From Elephas maximus indicus (Eukaryota; Chordata; Mammalia; Proboscidea; Elephantidae), in the NCBI RefSeq assembly GCF_024166365.1, contig NC_064834.1:60616001-60680000 (forward strand): DNA of 64,000 nt, given 5' to 3'. Positions 47,111-58,840 of the stretch are shown here, in pieces. The position numbers and the translations under genes are program-made. Each line of letters opens with the position of its first letter. Position 1 is the first letter of the stretch. The notes under the pieces are model-generated. The model ran no database searches, was not told the DNA's origin, and saw only the letters and a list, made by a program, of their open reading frames with translations.

Positions 47111-48399
47111 TGTGCCGTGGGAGGGAAAGTTGGTGTCAGAATTGGCAAAGATGGTGGAGAGAAGAGGTATGTCTGACCTCTACCTCATAGGAATCAGCCT
47201 TAGGCTGTTGATCTTGATTCTCCTTCCCCCTTGTAAAGTTAGAGGAGGTCAGATGCCTCTGCCATGCCATTTTTACAGTAACCCATGGAACACCAGAGTC
47301 CCCCATCATACCCTGAGATGGCTGTGGGAATTGCACAGGTTAAAGTTGGAAAGTGCCGAATACTTTATTCCTTCTTAGAATTTCACAGTGTTCACCAGAA
47401 TAGAAAAGGCTCAGAAAAGTCCTGCAGTAAGATAGTCATTTCACTATTTTCTTGACCACTGAATACATTTTTTATAGAACATCTTAGGAGACCAAAAGGA
47501 ATGCTACAGAACCAGGTTTGGAGAATATTGTTCTAGATATCAAAGTATCCTAAACTTCATGCTGTTGCCTCAAATCATCCAATCACTTTGGTTATTCATT
47601 TCAGCCCTTCATTTGTTCCCAGAGCCAGGAAATCCCATGTCTCCAGGCAGAGGTCCAAACTTAAGGCTGTCCCCAGGTTAACACCAGTCTGACATTCTGT
47701 CATGACCATGTGGGCTAGACATTTGGGGAGGGGCAAAAGGAAGGCAGCTGGAGTGGACACCTTTTGAGATCTTTGCTCAACTTACAATAATGCCTTTTTT
47801 CTGCTACACTCTCCATCATGGTGGGCCCCCATCAGTCATGTCTGCACCACATGACACTCCCCCCTACACATGCACAGTAATCCAGACCAAGCTATTATGC
47901 CAATCAAGTTCTCACACAGGACTCTGGATTTGAGATTAACACTCTAGCTCAATCTGGTATCTTGGAAGTAAGAGATAAAGAGATATAAACTTGTTCAAAT
48001 AGCCACCTACTACCTAGCTTGCTGGCTGAGAAAGAAAATGATCTGTAGCACAAATTGAAAAATCCTTCCATCCCAGTTCTTCCTGAGGGCCAGCTGCATT
48101 CTTGCCCTCAGATTCCATGAGACACCCCTATCTGGAGCCCTGACATTGCACAATTGTAGAGGGCACCATTCACAACCTGGAGTTGTACCAATGCAGTGGT
48201 CCTTGCCCTAACGCCTCAAGAAGAATATTTTTATTGCTCACGGTACTCCAAGGCAGTTTCTGTTACCTACAACTAAAGAATCCTACAACACTAGCCTTAT
48301 TTCCCAGTATTGCTTTTCACTTCCCTAGGCTCTTGCTAAGGAAACTTGCCAAGTTGTTTCTGAAATACACTCCAAGCTTCCCTGTTCCTCTGCCTTTGC

Positions 48400-48720
48400 T
48401 CCTACTAATCCTCCCACCCATCCCTCCCCACACCCCTGCCCCTGCTCTTTATCCAAATTCTACCTATCCTTCAAGGTCCAGCTCAAATGCCTCCACTACC
48501 CCATGACGATCCTCCCTCATTGTCCCCTCTCATTTTCCAACTTCCCCATCCAGATTTTCTTGATAGTACCTACCACACTCTACCTTGCAAGACATATTTT
48601 TATATATGTCATTACTGCATTACTAAACTGTATGCTTCTTTAGACCAGGGGCAATTCTCATCCGTGTATCCTGTACAATACCTAAGGTAGCGCCTTTTAC
48701 ATAGTAAAGGCTAGGGGAAA
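48400..48720 (+). mobile_element. L2-like LINE fragment
   Basis: Weak L2 signature: ttctacctatccttcaagg, ccagctcaaatgcctcc, ctgtatgcttctttagacc. Diverged. Confidence 0.55.
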
Positions 48721-49419
48721 AAAATATGTATGGATAACTTTATGGAACATCAGTACGTTGTATTTTGTCTCATCTACTCTAATAAACCGTAAGCACAGTG
48801 GGGGCAGGAACACAATCTCAAATTTATCTTTGTAACCCCTACAGTACCATGCCCATGGTGTAGGCACTCAAACACTAGATGACTCAATGACCTAAAAGAG
48901 TAGATCCTAGAATCCTTTAATTCTCCTGCCCCTCAGCCCCATCATATGAGGTCCCCACCTTTCTAAACCCAACTCTCTCCTTTTTAGATCAATAGTGCTC
49001 TTAGAGAGAAAACACATTTACTGAGTTGCTTCTGTCAAAGATAGCAAGGCATGGGGGTGGGGTATGGTTCAGAATCATCCCTAACACCTGTGAAGGCAGA
49101 AATCCATGGGGTAGGGATTTGTGGGGGAACAGGGATAAGGGTATCAGCAAACAGAAAAGGCCCAAGGTATGTGCCCCTTAATGTATCCACAAATTCTTCT
49201 AGAACTTACTGAAAACTGGCTATATTCATTAGAAACAAGCCTGGGACAAATCAACAACTATTTGGTGAGACTCTACAGGACACAAGATCCTATGTCAAGC
49301 TGTGGAGGACATGCTTAGTTAAGGATGACAACTAGAAGCCCTGCAAACACACTGGAGTTGGGGCGGGGGACAGAATGAAAGAGAGGCTGATGAGTTCCAT
49401 CACTGTCTCCACTCAGTAC

Positions 49420-49536
49420 CTGGTGGGCGTCTCCTGACGGAATGATGTAGGCCTGAATTGGCTCTGTCACATACTCCGAGTTCCTCATGGCTTGTCTCAG
49501 TTGCCGAAGCAGCTCTGAAGTTACTTTTGGAGCCAT
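49420..49536 (-). CDS. XPNPEP1: XPNPEP1 coding exon 1 (residues 1-39), start codon
   Basis: It encodes residues 1-39, from Met-Ala-Pro-Lys (human has Met-Pro-Pro-Lys) to Asp-Ala-His-Gln. The start at 49536 is the known start of the 623-residue isoform and has a strong Kozak context (A at -3, G at +4). The exon itself extends to an acceptor after 49544, so eight bases (coding Asp-Gly-Arg in the long isoform) lie between the splice site and the ATG. Donor is CAG|GTACTG. The exon ends in phase 0. This is the start of domain I. Confidence 0.96.
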
Positions 49537-49544
49537 TCTGCCGT
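49537..49544 (-). other. XPNPEP1: Eight bases between acceptor and start codon of coding exon 1
   Basis: Exonic sequence directly before the ATG. It is 5' UTR for the short isoform and codes the last base pair of Asp, then Gly-Arg, in the long isoform. The acceptor TTGTTGCAG lies immediately upstream. Confidence 0.85.
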
Positions 49545-50810
49545 CTGCAACAACAGGAAAGTTTATTCCAAAACCAGCCTGCCCTGTGCAACTCAATGAT
49601 TGGTTCAAAGGAAGCCCCAGAGAGAAGCACTTTCCACATTCTGTCCCACTTCCAGCTATGTCTTCAAACTAACCACCCCACCAACAAACCAAGCCCAAAG
49701 CTGCCAGAAACACTAAAGCTTACAGTCCTTAAATACCACTTCCAAATGGCTACTATGTGGCAAGAATACTCACGCTGACACTCATTTCCAAATTCCTAGG
49801 CTACCTGTTTCACTGCCTCCTAATGAGTACAAGACTGTATTTCTGTGTGATGAAGGCACAGATAACACAAACTGACTTAAAAACCACTTTAGTTGGTTCC
49901 TCAAAAAAATCTTTTTTTCTGCAAATATTGATAGCAGTTAACAGTTTTGATAAATATTATAGCTGTAGTCCCCTGGCTACATAAAATGACTTCACATTAA
50001 ACCAATTACAGATCAGTGATTATACATATTTTACTACATCCTCCCACATAACTGCACAAAACTATACTACTAGAATTCAAAATAGATTGTTTCCAATTCA
50101 TTTTTAAAACAAACAAAAATATTTTACTTTACCAAAAACATCCTAATGCATCCCAGTGTACGAAATGGAGAGTTACACTGAGGCCGTTACACAGGACTAT
50201 CCTCAAGGATTCACACCCAACTCGCTGTGGCCTGCGCCCTGCTGGGTATAGATCCTTTTCTGGTTCTTTTACTTTAACATTTTCATCTGCTTCTTCCCCT
50301 TCACCACCACCACCTTGGGCTTTTGTATCTCAGTCATCATGGTTATCTCCGGTACATTCTCCTGTGAGGTACCATATTAATCTTGGGACTCACTGAAAAA
50401 GTGCCAAAGTACTCAAAGAGAGTCACTGGAAACCACCTAACTTGTGATTGCAACATGTCCATTTCGACTGCATTACAGTTCCTTCTGAATATTTTTCAGA
50501 GGGGCAATCTTTCCTTTTGTCCAATATACCGAGCCTAGAATTCCTTGTCTACCTGATTTGACCTAAGTTTATATGTCAACACCTCCACTGGGATCTAAAA
50601 GAAGCCTGTTGGGGGCAGGGGCAACTGAGAGGCATGGATGCTGGGCCCTGGGGTAGCTGGGTTGGCTTTGCCCAGACCTAGGGCTTCAGGGGCCTAGCCG
50701 GACCCTCCATACACAAAAGCACCCCAAGTGCTGCAGGTTGAGGCCAAGCCCAGGAGGGAGGACTTGGCTTGTCTCACTCGGGTCTGAGCCTCCTTGTTAC
50801 CTGGGTTTAG

Positions 50811-51182
50811 ATGGCTCCTGCAAACAAGGGTGGCAAGATGAGAAAGACCATTCTGCCATCAACAAGGTGGTGACTAGAACATATACCATCAACATTTACA
50901 AGTGCGTCAACAGAGTGGGCTTCAAGAAGTGTGTCCCTTGGGCATTCAGAGATTCAGAAATCTGCCATAAAGGACACGGGAATGTCGATATGCACATTGA
51001 CAAAAGGCTTAATATAAGTGTCTGGGACAAAGGAATAAGGCATGTCTCACACCGTATCCATGTACAGTTGTCCAGAAAATAATGAGGGCAAAGATTCACC
51101 AAAAAAGCTCTATACACTGGTTACCTATACATCTGCCGCTGCTTTCAAAAATCTACAGAAGGTCACTGTGGATGAAAACTAA
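50811..51182 (+). pseudogene. RPL31P: Processed pseudogene of ribosomal protein L31
   Basis: An intronless copy of RPL31 (normally 125 residues, large ribosomal subunit). It starts Met-Ala-Pro-Ala; a frameshift falls near codon 10. The middle part (Ser-Ala-Ile-Asn, Thr-Ile-Asn-Ile, Gly-Phe-Lys-Lys, Lys-Gly-Ile-Arg) is in a second frame and ends in a stop. The C-terminal part (Lys-Leu-Tyr-Thr-Leu-Val-Thr-Tyr through Val-Asp-Glu-Asn-stop) returns in another frame. Many substitutions are present. It is followed by AATAAA at 51196-51201 and an A-rich tail to about 51235, the marks of L1-driven retrotransposition. It is not expected to make protein. Confidence 0.93.
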
Positions 51183-51373
51183 CAACTGATTACTGAATAA
51201 AGTTATTTTAAAAACTCAAAAAAAGAAAGATAAAAAGCCTATTGTGATCTCATAAGCTTGCCAGCACCCGAAAATTTTACTCTGATATCTTTCAAGCGCT
51301 TCAGAATAGATATATCATGTTTCCAAAGCATCTTTCTGAGCAATTTAAATTCTTAAAAAGAGGTGAGTAGCTT

Positions 51374-52050
51374 CTGGGGTCTTATATGTTTTCGAGCGGC
51401 CATTTAAGATACATCTATTTGTCCCATCCCATCTGGAGCAAAGGGGATTGAAAGCAACCAAACACATAAGGAAAATATTAGTCCAGAGCACTAAAGGACC
51501 ACATGAACCACTGCCTCCACCAGCCTCAGCCCAGAACTAGATGGTGTCAGCTATCACCACTGACCACTCTGACGGGAATAAAAATAGAAGGTCTGGACAG
51601 AGCAGAAGAAAAATGTAGAACAAAATTCAAATTCACAAAAGCAAACCTGAATTACTGGTCTAACAGAGACTGGAGGAACCCCCAAAACTATGGCCCCAGG
51701 GACACCTTGTTAGCTCAGAACTGAAGCACTCCCAAAGTCTATATTTCAGCCAAATGTTAGACAAGCCTATAAAACAAACAACAACACACGTGAGGAACGT
51801 GTTTCTTAGTTCAATCAAGTATATGAGACCAAATGGGCAACACTTGCCCAAAAGGAAAGACAAGAAGGCAGAAAGGGACAGGAAAACTAGACTAATGGAT
51901 ATGAGGAACCCGGGATGGAAAGGGGTAGAGTACTGACACACTGCAGGGATTGCAGCCAATGTCACAAAACAATTTGTATATAAGGTTTTAATGAGAAATT
52001 AATTTGTGCTGTAAACGTTCACCTAAAGCACAATAAAAAAAAATTTTTTT
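51374..52050 (+). mobile_element. A-tailed retroposon, probably 5'-truncated L1 3' end (copy 1)
   Basis: Shares ordered blocks with the element at 61670-62317: gagcggccatttaag, ctggagcaaagg, gaccacatgaaccac, gtaaacgttcacctaaagc and a closing caataaaaaaaaa. More diverged than the second copy. Assigned to L1 because of the A tail and a G-rich purine tract in the other copy. Confidence 0.65.
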
Positions 52051-52079
52051 TAAATGTCAAACAAAAAAAGAAGGCTTTC

Positions 52080-52190
52080 TTTGGAGCAATATTTTCACCT
52101 TGGCTGCACGTTAGAACTAGCTGGGGAGCTTCTGATTTAATTAGTCTGGGGTACAGCCTGGGCATCCAGAATTTTAAAAAAACAAGTACA
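52080..52190 (+). mobile_element. MER5-like DNA element fragment
   Basis: Contains caccttggctgcacgttag, ctggggagcttctgattta, attagtctggggtacagcc and gggcatccagaat, the expected MER5 order. Confidence 0.75.
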
Positions 52191-53639
52191 CGATAGATGC
52201 CGATATACTTTCTTTTAAGATGATTACTTTCCTTGTAGAATTTGGCTTCTATTTGGGCATATTCTACATCAAGAATTTTTATGGCACTGACTGGGTGTGC
52301 ATCCACATAAGCCAAGCACTGACTAATAGTATGTATCAACGTTATCAATCATTAACTTCATCAATAAAATCAACCTAATCAGTGGTAAGCTCAAAATCCT
52401 CAATGACAAACTGAAAAGCATCCAAGGCAAATGGAGTTGGCCAAAGATACCTTCTGCTTCCTGGTCACCATAACCTGCCTCCTTGCCACCACATTCTTCC
52501 TTTTGCTGGTGTATTCAGCCTCCTCAGAACCATCAAGATCGTGAGCCTCACTCTACTTCCGTGACACTTTCATACTGCCCTCTACCACACCACCTGCCCA
52601 TCATCACTCTCGATACTTTCCCTCCTCTTTTCTCCTCATCCTTCAGGCCCGTCATGTTAGACTGGTCTCCTTGGTTAAATGCAGCCACTTCTTTTCACCT
52701 GTATCATACCTGTTGAAAGAACTCTCAATACTGCAACAAACAGGATGTGGTGAAAGGTAGTGGCAGCAACAGTGAGCAAAGATGGAAAAGACAGCAATGG
52801 ACGATAGCTGAGGCAATGGGTTGTGGCAAGGGTGGCAGCTGCCACTGAAGTGAATACAACGCACGGCAGTGGCTCAGACAGCTGTAGCAACAAGGACGAC
52901 AGACCTTGAAAGTGACTCAGTGGTCAAGCAGCTGCAACTGAGGAGGAGGAGGCAAAACGGGGGGGTTTACAAGACCCAACCATTGAGGTGAAAAGGCAGC
53001 CAAGATAGAAGAGGTGGAAGTCATAGCTGGTGGCCCTCAAGGGTAATTTTTATGGGAATTGAGTTACTAGAAGAAAAGCACTCAGAAACACTGACTGGCC
53101 CATAGTAAATATTATGCAAATGTTTGTAGTTATTATTAAAAGTTAGCTAAATTAATTAATAGTTAACGCAATTAACTATGAAAGCACTGTGGTACAATAG
53201 GCATATATAGTGCTTCTCCTTAAGGCAGGAACCATGTCACCTTTGTCTCTGTAGCCACCTAACATCCAGCATCCAACACTCAGCGTATAGCATAACACAA
53301 AGCATACAGCATACGCTCAACCAAGGACAGCTGAATAAATGTCACAACTTTGTGTCTATGATCCTTTCAGAGGGAAGAATGAAAGACAGGATCTTAGAAG
53401 ATGTTGTATTATAGCATCTGCTCATTCTGCAGAAATGTTCGAAGCAGCCAAGACCTAAGCAGGGTGTGCAGAGAAGTGGGAAGCCAAGAGCAACAGGCCT
53501 AGTACATGATATAACATTAGCTCATATACTGCCAGGCACTTTTAAACCATGCCTTAAAGAGAATGACTCATTTAAGTCTCTTACATAGAAGGGTCTGCTT
53601 TAAAAATTAGTTCCCCAATCTTCAGCCTTTATCACACAC

Positions 53640-53800
53640 AAGACTCTTCACTGCTTGTAAGTACATGAAAAGCACACCACAATCACCTCATTGGGTTGCT
53701 AGGAGAATTACACAAGATTAACGTGTGTGAAAGCACCGAGCACGGCATCTGGCACATTTTAGGTGCTCAAGAAATATGTGAATCTAGATCTGAAGCACTA
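53640..53800 (+). repeat. MIR/L2-like fragment
   Basis: cctcattgggttgctagg, gtgaaagcaccgagcac, ggcacattttaggtgctca follow the MIR 3' order. Confidence 0.6.
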
Positions 53801-53924
53801 GCTGAGGTTCCTACATGCCTTGTTATAAGACCAGAAAGGGCTCACTTACTCCAATTTGCACATCTTAACACATGCAGATGCCCAGATGCCCTTCCAGCAT
53901 CAACAGATTTGTCTTTCTGTCCTA

Positions 53925-54125
53925 CAACTGAGCAAGATTCAAGGAGTTTACATACATTAGTGGTTAGTTTTCACAATAAGCCTCCAAGGGAGGTATCACT
54001 ATTCCCACTTTACAGATAAAAAGGAATAAAGACAAGGTAAATACTTACCCAAGTCATACATTTAAATCATGAGGAGCGAGGACCCAAGGTCTACCCAATT
54101 CTCAATTCCATGCTCTGTTATACCG
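53925..54125 (-). repeat. MIR SINE
   Basis: Reversed MIR: tttcacaataagcctcc, cccactttacagataaa, ttacccaagtcatac. Confidence 0.7.
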
Positions 54126-54662
54126 TATTATTGAAGGCATAATAGGCCTAAATTGTTCTAAGACCAATGAAATCAAAACAAGTGGGTTCCAGTTTCTACA
54201 CGGGATCTACGACTCGGACAACTGAAGCTCCCTGAACCTGTATTTCCTCACATATAAAAAAAAGGGAGAACTAGAAAGAGAAGTTCTCTTCCAGCTCTAA
54301 ATCTGATGATTCTTTTTTATTCCCTTTCCTTTTTTCCCATTCCTTCTTCTCCTTCCTCCTCTACCTCCTAACATGGCCCAAAATATTGTTGGAAACATCC
54401 ATATTTTTAAAGGAAAAGAATCTAGAACCACATTCAATTATAGCACTGGTCTTCCAAAGACAGATTAGATAGTCATGGTTTCTTATGAGCTTCAAGGGAT
54501 CAATTTTTCATTAGCTAAAAGGAAATGCTGTGGTTCTCTTGGGTAGTCTGTAGAAAAGTACTGGTTTATATGGGATAGAAATACAGTAGTACAACACTTA
54601 TTCAAAATTTCGGTTTCTGGCAACTCAAGAGATAACTAGCCAGCTCTGGGGAAAAAGGATGG

Positions 54663-55179
54663 TGTCTTAGTAATCTAGCGCCACCATAACAGAAATACCA
54701 CAAGTGGATGGTTTATCAAACAGAAATTTATTCTCTCACAGTCTAGTAGGCTAGAAGTCTGAATTCAGGGTGCCAGCTTCAGGGGAAGGCTTTCTCTCTC
54801 TGTCGGCTCTGGTAGAAAGTCCGTGCCACCAATCTTCCCCTGGGTCTAGGAGCTTCTCAGCACAGGGACCCCATGCCTAAACAGTGTGCTCCACTCCTGG
54901 CTCTGCTTTCTTGGTGATAAGTGGTCCCTCTGTCTCTCTGCTCCCTTCTTTCCTTTATATCTCAAAAGAGATTGACTCAAGATACCAACTAATCCTGTAG
55001 ATTGACCCCTGCCTCATTAACACAACTGCCTCTAATTCTGCCTCATCACAGAGGTTAGGATTTACAACAACAGGATATTCACATTAGATCACAAAACGGT
55101 AGACAACGACACAATACTGGGAATCACAGCCTAGCCAAAATGACATACATTTCTGGTGGACACAATTCAATCCATGACA
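54663..55179 (-). mobile_element. Solo LTR, MaLR type (second copy)
   Basis: A 517-bp TGT...ACA element of the same family as 5134-5577 (shared blocks ataccacaagtg, agtctagtaggct, ggggaaggctttctct, aatactgggaatca, aattcaatccatgaca). It is flanked by gatgg / aatgg, a 5-bp duplication with one change. No internal sequence. Confidence 0.75.
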
Positions 55180-55643
55180 AATGGTCACAAAAATTTATCC
55201 CAAAAAAGATTTTCCTAGATGCACGCTGAGTTTACAAAGAACAAAAATATATGATGAACTTTTCTCATTTCATGCTATGATGAAAACTGTAAGCTAATTT
55301 CTAAAGCAGTCACAGTCAATAAAGGAATATATTAGAGATCAGAAAAACTAGAATAGTACTTTTTTAATATGGAATAGAAAATGCAAAAAATCTAATTCTC
55401 TAACTTACTACCTTGAAAATATAAATATATAGAAATAGTAACCAACCACCCAGGAAACCACAGGACAAAATGGTTTTTAATTTCCAGATACATCCCCTCT
55501 TACCCTCAGCCATGATCAATTACTAATTCCTTATTCTGTCTTCTGTCCCAACTTGGGACAGGGTAGGGGGAAAAAGGGGGAGTGGAGGAGAAGTCTGAAA
55601 TCCTTTTGAGATATTCAATCTAATTTATAGGCAAAATTATTAC

Positions 55644-55732
55644 CTGTTTCTGCACCTGGATCTCCTGAGTGTGTCACCTCGTTAGGTTCAATTATTCTTA
55701 AATTTCTCAGATGAAAATCCTGGTGATTAGCC
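55644..55732 (-). CDS. XPNPEP1: XPNPEP1 upstream exon of the long isoform
   Basis: Translation gives Asn-His-Gln-Asp-Phe, Leu-Arg-Ile-Ile-Glu-Pro-Asn-Glu and His-Ser-Gly-Asp, matching the N-terminal extension of the human 666-residue isoform. The exon is 89 nt: one base, 29 codons, one base. Donor is AACAG|GTAATA; its last base joins the eight bases before the start codon of coding exon 1 to read Asp-Gly-Arg-Met. The acceptor (a pyrimidine-rich tract ending GAAG) is plausible. Val in the recalled human sequence appears here as Ala at the first full codon. The exon that holds the long-isoform start is outside the window. Confidence 0.88.
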
Positions 55733-56564
55733 CTTCAGAAGAGAAAGAACAGGATTTTGCAGACTTTGACAACAATAAACATGGCAAGGCTTAGTCAGAG
55801 GGGCATCAACTTGACTTAGCAGTTTTCTTTCCTAAATGGGAAGAACTCTCAGCCCAATATCAGTGATGGGATAAATAAAAGTTTCAGGTAAGCATTAAAA
55901 GTAAAATATCACAATGGTAGGCAAATCTCCTCAGGTCTAATTTCCGGTTCATGAATTCTCTTCAACTATGTCTAGTCTATTAACTAGCCTATGATGATTC
56001 TATTTTCAGTGACTATATTTTTCACTTACCTAAGTTATATTTGATTCTTTTTCAAATCTGCCTGTTCCTCTCTTCATGGTGTGAAGAGAGCTTCCATTCT
56101 TTCACTATGATTTTATTCCTTCTTTCAGCTCTTTAATCATTTGAAGCACTTATTTTATAATTTATTTCTGACTGTTCCATTAGAAGGTTTTGGGACAGTA
56201 ACCCTCAGGTTTGCTGGTCAGCTGCCTCTCCCTCTTGGTGGGCCATTCCTTGTGTACTTTGTCATCTTTTATTAAATGCTTATCTTCAGTAAAGACTATT
56301 TTTTCTATGAGAACACCAAGTGCCCTGGATTGTACAAACATTACTGTCACAGTTGTTTACTTCTCAGACTAATTTTTATATTAATTTCTTAGCTAAGAGA
56401 TTTGTACACAGTCCTCTGTCCCTACAATGTGATATTTGATGCCCTGGGACCCCAGGCATGAAGCCTATATCTGTGTCTGAAAACCTACCCAGACTCAGGT
56501 TACCACGTACCACTCAGGCTTTAAGTTCTGAATTTCTAGGACCTAAGGATTTCTTTTTCTTTCG

Positions 56565-57165
56565 AGTTCATTCAACAACAAATATTTATTGAGAATCTTC
56601 TATAATCTATAGGATCTTCTATTCTAGACACAACACTGAACAAAACAGACAACATCCCTAACATCAAGAAGTTTACAAAGAGTAAGAGAAGGGGGCACCG
56701 GGAGAGGCAAAAGGCAAGAAACAAACAAGTACACATGGTATCAGGCAATAAGTACATGTTCGATGAAAAAAAAAAAAAAAGCAGGACAAGAGGGAGAGAG
56801 CGTCAGGGAAGAAGGAGAGAGGTTATTTTATATGGGGCATCCAGGGAAGACCCCTATGATAACAGATGAAATTTCAGCAGAGACCTAAAAAAGGTAAGGG
56901 AACAAGCCATGTGGATATCAAGGGGAAGAACATTCCAGACAGAGGAAACAGAAAGCGCAAAGGCCACAAGGCACAGTATGCCTCATATACCTTGGAGGCC
57001 AGCATGGCTGTGTTTGTGTTTGTCAGGGAAGGCAGAGCTCAGTGTTAGGAGATAAGGTCAGAGAGGGACCAAGGGGCATATTGTAGGCCATAGAAAAGGT
57101 TCTGAATTCTACTCAGCTATGAACTTAAATCCCGCATTAGTTCAGTCTACGACATGGCCAGAACC
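56565..57165. repeat. Old mammalian interspersed repeat (L2-type end)
   Basis: Starts aacaacaaatatttattgag, then cactgaacaaaacagacaac, agacccctatgataacag, gaacattccagacagagg and ccacaaggcacagtatg, a well-known order in mammals. Contains an A-rich run at 56766-56780. Family name uncertain. Confidence 0.6.
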
Positions 57166-57289
57166 AGAAGACTAGACATTTTCACTAATCAATCCAGGCC
57201 TGCTCTCAGATGGCTGCTGCATTAGTGTCACTAGACAGAATAAGATGTTTACTGGGGAAACCATACATTCTTTCATAAAGAAGTAAAAC

Positions 57290-57825
57290 ATCCCAACATT
57301 TCTTATGAATATAGATGCAAATATCCTCAACAAAATACTAGCAAACCAAATCCAGCAACATACAAAAGGATCATATACAATAACCAAGTGGGGTTTACCC
57401 CTGGAAAGCAAGGTTGGTTCGACATAAGAAAATCAATTCATGTAATGTACCATATCAATAAAACAAAAAACTATATGAATATCTTAATAGACACAAAAAG
57501 CAACTGACAAAATCCAACAACACTTTGTGACAAAAGTACTCAGTGAACTAGAAGAAGAGATCTTCCTCAACCTGGTATCGGGCATTATGAAACCCACAGC
57601 TAAATATTGAATGCCTTCCTCCTAAAATCAGGAACAAGACAAAGACGTCCACTTTCACCACTTCTATTCAACACTGTACTGGAAGATGTAGTAAGGAGAA
57701 TTAGGCAAGAAAATGAAATAAAAGGCATCCAGATTAAAAAAGAAGTATGAATATTTGGAAATGGCATGATCTTGAATATAGAAAATCCTAGACTCTACAA
57801 AAAAATTAGAATAAACAAGTTCGGC
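57290..57825 (+). mobile_element. L1 ORF2 fragment (reverse transcriptase region), degenerate
   Basis: It corresponds to the part of ORF2 also seen at about 63018-63560: atgaatatagatgcaaat, ctagcaaaccaaatccagc, accaagtggggtttac, ggttggttcgacataag. Many stops and frameshifts. It ends abruptly at 57825, where the 5' end of another L1 begins. Confidence 0.8.
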
Positions 57826-58840
57826 TGGAGGCAGAGCCAACAAGGCACTATAGACAGAAGCACCATACAGTCCCTCTGCGGCAAAGACCTGAAAAACTAA
57901 GTAAAACAGATACAGACATCAATCCTGGAACCCGAAGCGTCAAATGAAGGGATAAAAAACCTCAATCAAGCATCGAATGGAAGAAGAAACTGACGGAGAA
58001 CAGGGAACAAGGAGAGCTATGTAGTGGAGGTTTCCTGCCAGCTGACACAGCAAGGATTTGCCATCTTGGACCACAGCCACCAAGGACCCCAGACAGGGAG
58101 TACGGGCAGGCAAATTCACAGAGCTCCCAACAGGAGACAGAGCACTAGGCCTTGTGCTGCTTTCGTCCCTTCCTGCGGACTGCATCACCTGACAAGACAG
58201 ACACCACCTCGCCACCACCCCGGTTACACTATGCCAAGCCCTCAACAACCAGTTCCCTCAGTGCCATATTGTTGTTGTTTTTGGGGGGGGGGGGTTTCTT
58301 TCTTCTCTCTCTCTCTCTCTCCTTTCTTTCCTTTCCTTTCTCTTGCCCACCTCACCTGGTGTGCCACCCTGGCTCTTTCTCAACAGGCCATGCCACACTG
58401 CTGGACTAGAGAACCACCTGCACACGGCCTCCCCCAGTCTGCCCTGCCCCCACCCACGAAACTCCTACTGTGCTGTTTTATTTACTTTTTTCTTCTTCTT
58501 TTTTTTGCTTCTGTTTTTCTCACTTCTTTCTCTCTTCCACTTAGCTCCACACATCATGTTCTCTTCTGTCCCCCCTGCCTATCTGCACTACACACCAAGC
58601 AACGTGCCCCTGAGCAGCACCAGTGCAGATCCCTGAACCCCGCACCATACTGCCACCCACTTCATGCCACAAATGACCCATTCTCGCCCCTGCTGGACCC
58701 ACCCTGCTGCACCATAATTGAACAATGGGCCCTGCCCACCTGGACAAGGTGGTGAGAAGTATCATGCCCATAGATGAACAAGCAACAAAGCACACCCAGC
58801 TTACCCGCCCAGACATAATCAAATAAAACAGAAAAGCAGT
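57826..58840 (+). promoter_or_regulatory. L1 5' UTR-like region
   Basis: About 1 kb that starts ggctggaggcagagcc and precedes the ORF1 start. It includes G- and pyrimidine-rich tracts (G run at 58282-58292, CT repeat at about 58304-58322) and an open frame of 243 codons without a recognisable protein. Promoter role is inferred from position. Confidence 0.6.

Larger units (their letters stand above)
35895..49419 (-). other. XPNPEP1 large intron between coding exons 1 and 2
   Basis: About 13.5 kb filled largely by repeats: MIRs, L2, five AfroSINE-related copies, MLT1-like LTRs, a DNA-element-like sequence at 44264-44775 and an LTR-like sequence at about 46300-47110. I see nothing identifiable at 37060-38450, 42760-43670, 45545-46290, 47120-48390 and 48870-49419. 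Confidence 0.8.
49545..55643 (-). other. XPNPEP1 intron upstream of coding exon 1
   Basis: Contains a processed RPL31 pseudogene (50811-51235), an A-tailed retroposon (51374-52050), a MER5-like element, MIRs and a solo LTR (54663-55179). I see nothing identifiable at 49545-50600, 52200-53640, 54130-54660 and 55180-55643. Confidence 0.8.
9490..55732 (-). other. XPNPEP1: XPNPEP1 gene body (partial; first exon outside window)
   Basis: Cytosolic X-prolyl aminopeptidase 1 (aminopeptidase P1, peptidase family M24B) removes the N-terminal residue from peptides with proline at position 2, such as bradykinin and substance P; it is a Mn-dependent homodimer. Nineteen coding exons on the minus strand were located by translating both strands and matching the known family sequence. 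They join in phase to 1872 nt including the stop, 623 residues, the same as the human short isoform. Domain plan from the family: N-terminal domain I about 1-151, domain II about 152-321, catalytic pita-bread domain III about 322-623. Metal ligands Asp415, Asp426, His489, Glu523 and Glu537 and the active-site histidines His395 and His498 are all present. Trp477, reported to support dimerisation, is present. An upstream exon for the long isoform is included in this span. No disabling change was seen, so the gene is judged functional. The promoter and first exon are not in the window. Confidence 0.97.

Noticed and set aside
50220..50600. Minus-strand stretch with short Gly/Glu-rich reading, considered as a second processed pseudogene
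   Set aside because: No protein family recognised, several stops, no poly-A tail at the expected end.
58024..58755. Open frame of 243 codons on the plus strand, the longest in the window
   Set aside because: Lies in the L1 5' UTR-like region, is dominated by pyrimidine-rich low-complexity coding (Phe/Leu/Ser/Pro runs) and matches no protein I know.
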